A DNA stretch of 64,000 nucleotides from positions 62,001-126,000 of the forward strand of contig NZ_JAPQFJ010000008.1 in NCBI RefSeq assembly GCF_026738875.1. Reading direction: 5' to 3'. Made by a program: the position numbers and the translations under genes. The notes under the pieces are model-generated. The model was not told where the DNA came from, did not search any database, and saw only the letters and a program-made list of their open reading frames with translations. Numbering within the stretch: position 1 is the stretch's first letter; each line of letters starts with the position of its first letter. Below, in pieces: positions 62,783 to 64,000 of this stretch. The DNA is from Clostridium brassicae. GTDB taxonomy: Bacteria; Bacillota; Clostridia; Clostridiales; Clostridiaceae.

Positions 62783-63547
62783 ATGGTAGAAAATAAAAAT
62801 AGTGCTTTAGCATTATTAGAAAAAGAAATGGTATATAACGTTGGAGAGGAAGAAGTTAGGTTAACAGGAAATATTGTTAAAAATTACTTAGCAAAAGGCA
62901 ACAAACAAATAACCAATAGAGAAGTAGTTGTATTTATGAATTTATGTAAATATAGAAAATTAAATCCTTTCTTGAATGAAGCTTACTTAGTTAAGTTTAA
63001 AGATGAAGCACAGATTGTTACTGGTAAAGAAGCTTTTATGCGAAAAGCAGAAGAGAGTCCAAACTATAAAGGACATAGAGCTGGAATAATTGTAATGAGA
63101 GAAAAACAAATAACTGAATTAGAAGGGTGCTTCAAACTTAAGACAGATATTTTACTTGGTGGTTGGGCTGAAGTTTTTGTTGAAGGTAAATCTCACCCAG
63201 TAGTTGCAAAAGTAAGTCTTGATGAATATAACAAAGGACAAAGCACATGGAGGGCAATGCCATCCACAATGATTAGAAAGGTAGCTTTAGTACAAGCATT
63301 AAGAGAAGCTTTTCCAAGTGATATAGGAGCAATGTATAGTAATGAAGAATTGGGAGTTGATGAAACAAAAATAGTTAATGTGCAACATGAGGTTAAAGAA
63401 GAAATCAAAGAAGAAGCCAATCAAGAAGTAATAGATATAGATGATACAGCTCCAGTAGAAGAGAAAAAAGAAGAACAAGAGGAAATTGAAGCAGTAGATG
63501 TTGAAGTTGTTGAGGGAAAGGATGATGAAGAGGAGGCGCCTTATTAA
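62783..63547 (+). CDS. bet: Bet/RecT-like phage single-strand annealing protein
   Basis: This 254-residue protein has a core (about 1-195) that resembles the Red-beta/Bet family: YRKLNPFLNEAYLVKFKDEAQIVTGKEAFMRKAEESPNY and the later STWRAMPSTMIRKVALVQALREAFP. It pairs complementary single strands during phage recombination. The last 60 residues are strongly acidic (Glu/Asp/Val repeats), as often seen for tails that bind partner proteins. It lies between an SbcC-like ATPase and an MBL-fold enzyme. Confidence 0.88.
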   Translation: MVENKNSALALLEKEMVYNVGEEEVRLTGNIVKNYLAKGNKQITNREVVVFMNLCKYRKLNPFLNEAYLVKFKDEAQIVTGKEAFMRKAEESPNYKGHRAGIIVMREKQITELEGCFKLKTDILLGGWAEVFVEGKSHPVVAKVSLDEYNKGQSTWRAMPSTMIRKVALVQALREAFPSDIGAMYSNEELGVDETKIVNVQHEVKEEIKEEANQEVIDIDDTAPVEEKKEEQEEIEAVDVEVVEGKDDEEEAPY

Positions 63548-63548
63548 A

Positions 63549-64000
63549 ATGATTAAAGTATTAGCCTCAGGAAGTAAAGGAAACTGTTACATCATTCAGG
63601 CAGGGGAAGAAAAGCTTTTGCTTGAGTGTGGAATTGATTGGAGAAATATACTCAAAGGTTTAAATTACAATATTAAAGGAGTTAAAGGGTGTTTGATAAG
63701 TCATAAACATTCAGATCATTGCAGAAGCTTTAGAAAAGTTTTAGATAGTATAACAAAGATATATGCGCCATTAGAAGTAGCAGAGAAATACAATTGTAAA
63801 GCAAATAGAAAAGTAAGGATAGTTCAAAATAAAGATAAATTTTTAATAGGTAATTTCACAATTCTAGCTTTTAATTGTCAACATACAGATTCAGATGGGG
63901 CAGAATGTGAAAATCTAGGATATTTAATACAGCACCCACAGCTAGGCAAGATATTATTTGCGACAGATACTTATTATTTAAAGTATAAATTCAAAAATGT
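63549..64000 (+). CDS. Metallo-beta-lactamase-fold hydrolase, 3'-truncated by the window end
   Basis: About 150 residues are visible. The fold starts MIKVLASGSKGNCYIIQAG, and the metal site HxHxDH is complete in SHKHSDHCRSF (about residues 52-60). A second metal region is seen in AFNCQHTDSDG and LFATDTYY. The family includes RNase Z-like and DNA-processing enzymes, and in phages it often sits with recombination genes. AGGAGG at the end of bet is the ribosome binding site. Substrate unknown. Confidence 0.85.
   Translation, partial: MIKVLASGSKGNCYIIQAGEEKLLLECGIDWRNILKGLNYNIKGVKGCLISHKHSDHCRSFRKVLDSITKIYAPLEVAEKYNCKANRKVRIVQNKDKFLIGNFTILAFNCQHTDSDGAECENLGYLIQHPQLGKILFATDTYYLKYKFKN

Larger units (their letters stand above)
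57388..64000. mobile_element. Left end of an integrated prophage or related element (continues past the window)
   Basis: Beginning right after tRNA-Trp there are, in order: a tyrosine integrase, a repressor, a divergent XRE regulator, an excisionase-like protein, a string of very short genes, an SbcC-like ATPase, a Bet/RecT-like annealing protein and a metallo-beta-lactamase-fold protein. This is the usual lysogeny-then-recombination order of Firmicutes temperate phages. The right boundary and any structural genes are outside the window, so a plasmid-like or integrative element cannot be excluded. Confidence 0.85.

Overview
The window is very AT-rich, with strong AGGAGG-type ribosome binding sites, long rho-independent terminators and a full endospore-formation cluster. 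Together with a clostridial thiolase this points to a chromosomal segment of an anaerobic, spore-forming Clostridium sensu stricto; the species cannot be fixed from the sequence alone. Most of the window is ordinary core chromosome, and the last 6.6 kb is the left end of a prophage or similar element that runs off the window.

Layout. 1-4.2 kb: tail of rpiB, upp, a dCMP-deaminase-like gene, then tagO and mnaA/wecB for cell-wall glycopolymer synthesis. 4.2-5.5 kb: thiolase with a clear promoter. 6.2-13 kb: complete F1Fo ATP synthase operon atpIBEFHAGDC. 13-19 kb: ywmB-murA-spoIID-spoIIQ-spoIIID-mbl, the Bacillus/Clostridium synteny block joining cell wall and sporulation. 19-22.1 kb: yyaC, a K/N-rich anchored protein, a TtcA-like thiolase and four tRNAs (Thr, Tyr, Val, Tyr). 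22.2-33 kb: SAM riboswitch-metK, recD2, a comF-like pair, hpf, a decayed HAD protein, secA and prfB with its programmed frameshift. 33-36.8 kb (minus strand): lplA, a lipoyl-domain dihydrolipoyl dehydrogenase, an AhpD-like protein and a MarR regulator, which together look like a thiol redox module. 37.9-48 kb: an unusual ABC locus with MalF/MalG-type permeases, a HlyD-like adaptor, a MacB/FtsX-like protein without its own ATPase, a membrane-anchored solute-binding protein, a two-component system and one MalK-type ATPase. 48.2-50 kb: an IS1182-like transposase remnant abutting an M28 peptidase gene. 50-57.2 kb: tex, FMN riboswitch-ribU, tsaE-tsaB-rimI, a tandem HD/HD-GYP protein and a CBS-ACT protein.

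57.3-64 kb: tRNA-Trp followed by a tyrosine integrase, a repressor/XRE pair separated by repeated operator-like sites (GACGGAAATACAA), an excisionase-like protein, several tiny genes including a Spo0E-family phosphatase and a cysteine-rich protein, then an SbcC-like ATPase, a Bet/RecT-like annealing protein and a truncated metallo-beta-lactamase-fold protein. This is the lysogeny and early recombination region of an element that apparently entered at the tRNA-Trp 3' end. No structural phage genes lie in the window.

The strongest leads for something new are the AhpD/lipoyl-Lpd/LplA/MarR module with two palindromes on its promoter, the mixed import/export-type ABC locus, and the prophage-borne Spo0E-like protein.
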